From positions 1 through 49,993 of the forward strand of contig QZLA01000319.1 in the NCBI GenBank assembly GCA_004796375.1: a stretch of DNA of 49,993 nucleotides, in the 5' to 3' direction. The DNA comes from Desulfobacteraceae bacterium. GTDB lineage: Bacteria > Desulfobacterota > Desulfobacteria > Desulfobacterales > Desulfobacteraceae. A program made the position numbers and the translations under genes. Under the pieces are notes generated by a model. It saw only the letters and a program-made list of their open reading frames with translations. It was not told the origin of the DNA and did not search any database. Of the stretch, positions 47,360-49,993 are shown one piece after another (the first letter of the stretch is position 1; every line of letters starts with the position of its first letter).

Positions 47360-48520
47360 ATGACTGCTGAACAGACTATTGACGGCATATTTGAACCGGA
47401 ATCCGAGGACCGGTCAAAAATCGATAAAAAACTGAAATATTACACCGCATCCCAGTGGCAGCTGGTCTGGTGGCGGTTCAGAAAGCACCGTGTGGCCATG
47501 ATCGGGGCCCTGGTACTCATCACAATGGCAATAATGGGCATATTTGCCAATTTCATCGCACCCTGCAAGATTACGACCCGTGACCGATCCTACATCATGG
47601 GCGCACCCCAGATGCCCAAGTTCTGGGATCACAAAGGATTTTCATTCAGACCGTTTATCCATGGAATCAAAACCAAACGGGATCCGGTGACCCTGCGCAA
47701 ACTTGCTGTGGTGGATCCTGAAACACGACGGTATATCCGCTTTTTCGTAACAGGAGATAAATACAAGATGTGGGGATTGATCCCGTCCAGCATCCACCTG
47801 TACGGCCTGGAAAAGGGCATTCTCCACCTGTTCGGCACGGACGAACTGGGGCGTGACCTGTTTACCCGCACCCTGTTTGCCACAGGAACCTCCCTTTCCA
47901 TCGGTGTCCTCGGGGTACTCACCGCCTTTGTACTTGCCCTGATCATCGGCGGTATTGCCGGATATGCCGGCGGGATGATGGACTACCTGATCCAGCGAAT
48001 CACTGAAATCGTACGGGTAGTCCCGGTGATTCCATTGTATATGGGGCTTGCCGCAGCCTTTCCCAAGGAGTGGTCCAACACCCAGGTGTACTTTGCCATG
48101 ACCATGATCTTCGGTCTGATCGGATGGCCCACCCTGGCCCGCCGGATCAGGGGACATCTTCTGGGACAGCGGGGAGAGGATTTTGTCCTGGCTGCAGAAC
48201 TGTCCGGTGCTTCTGCCGGACGGATTATCACCCGGCACCTGCTGCCCAGCTTTACCAGTTATATCATCGTTGATTTGATCATCAGCTTTCCCTATATGAT
48301 CCTGAGTGAAACCGCATTGAGCTTTATCGGTTTGGGACTGCGGCCGCCCAGCGTATCCTGGGGAATCCTGCTCCAGGATGCACAGAATATCCGGGCCATT
48401 GAGCAGGCCCCCTGGTTCTTTATTCCAGCCATTTTCGTCGTGGTTGCGGTACTTGCCTTTACCATACTCGGAGACGGTCTGCGTGATGCTGCCGACCCCT
48501 ACTCTGTTACACAGGGATAA
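47360..48520 (+). CDS. ABC transporter permease, DppC type with extended periplasmic loop
   Basis: A 386-residue permease. After an N-terminal cytoplasmic segment and the first helix (MIGALVLITMAIMGIFANFI) there is an unusually long extracytoplasmic loop of about 90 residues (about 70-160) before FGTDELGRDLFTR, the DppC signature. The EAA loop is in ELSGASAGRIITRHLLPS and the C-terminal block is GDGLRDAADPY. The enlarged loop is seen in some oligopeptide-type systems and may contact the large binding protein. Confidence 0.9.
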   Translation: MTAEQTIDGIFEPESEDRSKIDKKLKYYTASQWQLVWWRFRKHRVAMIGALVLITMAIMGIFANFIAPCKITTRDRSYIMGAPQMPKFWDHKGFSFRPFIHGIKTKRDPVTLRKLAVVDPETRRYIRFFVTGDKYKMWGLIPSSIHLYGLEKGILHLFGTDELGRDLFTRTLFATGTSLSIGVLGVLTAFVLALIIGGIAGYAGGMMDYLIQRITEIVRVVPVIPLYMGLAAAFPKEWSNTQVYFAMTMIFGLIGWPTLARRIRGHLLGQRGEDFVLAAELSGASAGRIITRHLLPSFTSYIIVDLIISFPYMILSETALSFIGLGLRPPSVSWGILLQDAQNIRAIEQAPWFFIPAIFVVVAVLAFTILGDGLRDAADPYSVTQG

Positions 48521-48525
48521 ACAAT

Positions 48526-49626
48526 ATGAAACCCATGCCAGATAAAGTCCCCACCCCTTCTGACCTGCTGATTGATGTCCAGGACCTGAAGGTATCTTTC
48601 CAGACCGATGAAGGTTTGATCACGCCGGTGGATGGTGTGACATTCCAGGTTCGCAAGGGAAAAACCCTCGGAATTGTGGGTGAAAGCGGATCGGGTAAAA
48701 GCGTCAGCACCCGGGCCATGGTCAAGCTCCTTCCCAAAAACGCCATCGTGAATCCGGATTCAAAAATCCTGTTTTATGGAAACGGTAACGGGACCTGCGT
48801 GGATATCAACCGCCTCAAAGCCAACAGCCCCGAAATCAGGCGGATCCGGGGGGGCGAAATTGCCATGATTTTTCAGGAGCCCATGGCCTCTTTCTCACCG
48901 GTTTATACCATTGGCAACCAGATCGTGGAGGCGATCCGGCAACACCGGGCATCGGGCATGAGCCCGCTGGCGTCCACCGCCACGGTGGGCAGCCAGATCA
49001 TGGAGAGTGTACAGGCCCAGAAAAAAATGAAACGCAATGATGCCCGGGACCTTGCCGTGGAAATGCTCGACCGGGTGGGGATTGCCAATCCCGGCATGCG
49101 GGTGGACCAGTACCCCCACGAACTGTCCGGTGGTATGCGGCAGCGGGCCATGATTGCGGTGGCCCTGTCCACCCACCCCAAGATGCTCATTGCGGATGAG
49201 CCCACCACTGCACTGGATGTCACCATCCAGGCCCAGATCATCGAACTGATTAGGGATCTGCAAAAAGAGCTGAACATGTCGGTGATCTTCATCACCCATG
49301 ATATGGGGCTGATCGCCCGGGTAGCCGATGTCGTCGCCGTCATGTACCTGGGCGTGATCGTGGAGCGGGGCAGGACCGATGACCTGATCAATGATCCCAA
49401 ACACCCATATACCCGGGGGCTTCTTGATGCGATCCCAAGGCTGGACCGTCTGGACAGGCGTTTGACCCCGGTGGCCGGGGACATCCCAAGCCCGCTGGAA
49501 CGGCCGCCCGGTTGCCCGTTTCACCCCCGCTGCCCCGAACGCCGCGCCAATCTCTGTGACAGGGAGATGCCGGGCCGGACGCAAATGGAAAACAACCGGT
49601 TTGTCCGCTGCTTTTTATATGCATAA
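48526..49626 (+). CDS. ABC transporter ATP-binding protein, DppD type
   Basis: A 366-residue ATPase. Walker A is GESGSGKSVS (about 52-61), the Q-loop is IFQEPMASFSPVY, the signature LSGGMRQRAMIA, Walker B MLIADEPTTALD and the H-loop ITHDMG. The C-terminal extension has PLERPPGCPFHPRCPERRANLC, the cysteine-rich oligopeptide-transporter tail that can bind an Fe-S cluster. It is 5 bases after the DppC-type gene. Confidence 0.95.
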   Translation: MKPMPDKVPTPSDLLIDVQDLKVSFQTDEGLITPVDGVTFQVRKGKTLGIVGESGSGKSVSTRAMVKLLPKNAIVNPDSKILFYGNGNGTCVDINRLKANSPEIRRIRGGEIAMIFQEPMASFSPVYTIGNQIVEAIRQHRASGMSPLASTATVGSQIMESVQAQKKMKRNDARDLAVEMLDRVGIANPGMRVDQYPHELSGGMRQRAMIAVALSTHPKMLIADEPTTALDVTIQAQIIELIRDLQKELNMSVIFITHDMGLIARVADVVAVMYLGVIVERGRTDDLINDPKHPYTRGLLDAIPRLDRLDRRLTPVAGDIPSPLERPPGCPFHPRCPERRANLCDREMPGRTQMENNRFVRCFLYA

Positions 49627-49647
49627 GTATATTGAGAAGGAACCATC

Positions 49648-49993
49648 ATGGCCAATGAAACATTGATCGAGGTCGAGAACCTGAAAGTCCACTTTCCCGT
49701 CTACAGCAAAGGATTGTTCCGTCGTGTCACCGGCCATGTCCGGGCGGTCGACGGCCTCTCCTTCACCCTGGGCAGAGGTGAAACCCTCGGGCTTGTGGGT
49801 GAAAGCGGCTCCGGTAAAACCACCATCGGCCGGGCCATCCTCCGCGCCCTGCAACCCACGGATGGCCGGATCACATTTAATAAGAATGATGAAGCGGTTG
49901 ATCTCACCCGGCTGGAAGGAAAAGCCTTGAAGCATTTCAGGCGGCATATGCAGCTTATTTTTCAGGATCCTTATGCCTCACTGAATCCCCGCA
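49648..49993 (+). CDS. ABC transporter ATP-binding protein, DppF type (3' truncated by window)
   Basis: The first 115 codons of the second ATPase. Walker A is [15 protein letters not shown] and the Q-loop is [13 protein letters not shown] at the window edge; signature and Walker B lie outside. It starts 21 bases after the DppD-type gene with a GAGAAGGA site. The N-terminus ([20 protein letters not shown]) is standard for DppF/OppF, whose product pairs with the DppD-type ATPase. Confidence 0.92.
   Translation, partial: MANETLIEVENLKVHFPVYSKGLFRRVTGHVRAVDGLSFTLGRGETLGLVGESGSGKTTIGRAILRALQPTDGRITFNKNDEAVDLTRLEGKALKHFRRHMQLIFQDPYASLNPR

Overview
The window looks like a chromosomal segment of an anaerobic, probably sulfate-reducing member of the Desulfobacterota (Desulfobacteraceae-like). 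The reasons are indirect: a phenylacetate-CoA ligase paired with an ACT-domain protein, TRAP and CoA-ligase catabolic genes, an F0 cluster (atpZ-atpI-atpB-atpE) without F1 genes beside it, and a selenocysteine-containing SelD. No rRNA, tRNA, CRISPR array, transposase or phage gene was seen, and gene packing is tight. The assignment is inference from gene content; no marker phylogeny was possible.

Layout. 1-4848 (+): 3' end of mutS, a cell-wall amidase, a crotonase, phenylacetate-CoA ligase and a double-ACT protein. 4836-8409 (-): PilZ protein, zinc-ribbon ParA-type ATPase and a HAMP-GAF sensor kinase. 8569-13084 (-): nitrilase-family amidase, PgeF/YfiH, selD (read through an in-frame UGA as selenocysteine), atpZ, atpI, atpB and atpE, closed by a strong terminator. 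13418-13975 (+): a single response regulator. 14104-17007 (-): TRAP transporter dctP-dctQ-dctM. 17152-25852 (-): a catabolic cluster of alpha/beta hydrolase, GMC oxidoreductase, MIO-type ammonia-lyase/aminomutase, class III aminotransferase, Lrp regulator, beta-keto acid cleavage enzyme (BKACE) and acyl-CoA ligase. 25944-27359 (+): M20 dipeptidase. 27384-32414 (-): eno, a LolA-like protein, pyrG and an MFS transporter. 32590-38316: AIM24-family protein, adenylate/guanylate cyclase, adenylate kinase, LD-carboxypeptidase, TetR regulator and a small membrane protein. 38454-39506 (+): AraC regulator. 39481-43806 (-): a LysR-phnX-pbfA-phnW aminophosphonate operon. 44219-49993 (+): a divergently transcribed Dpp/Opp-type ABC transporter, cut by the window end.

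The most interesting block is 17152-23457. Its enzymes can be ordered into a coherent but, to my knowledge, undescribed route. An MIO aminomutase would turn an alpha-amino acid into a beta-amino acid. A class III transaminase resembling beta-phenylalanine aminotransferase would give the beta-keto acid. BKACE would cleave that with acetyl-CoA into acetoacetate and an acyl-CoA (benzoyl-CoA if the substrate is phenylalanine). An Lrp regulator sits inside the cluster and a TRAP uptake system beside it. This is a hypothesis from family knowledge and gene order. The second notable block joins an aminoethylphosphonate/hydroxy-aminoethylphosphonate pathway to a divergent oligopeptide-type importer.

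Starts were moved from the longest ORF where the ribosome-binding site or overlap supported it (atpI, atpZ, pgeF, GMC, hydrolase, eno, cyclase, AraC, phnW, phnX, both transporter genes). All substrate assignments for transporters and for the MIO/BKACE cluster are tentative.
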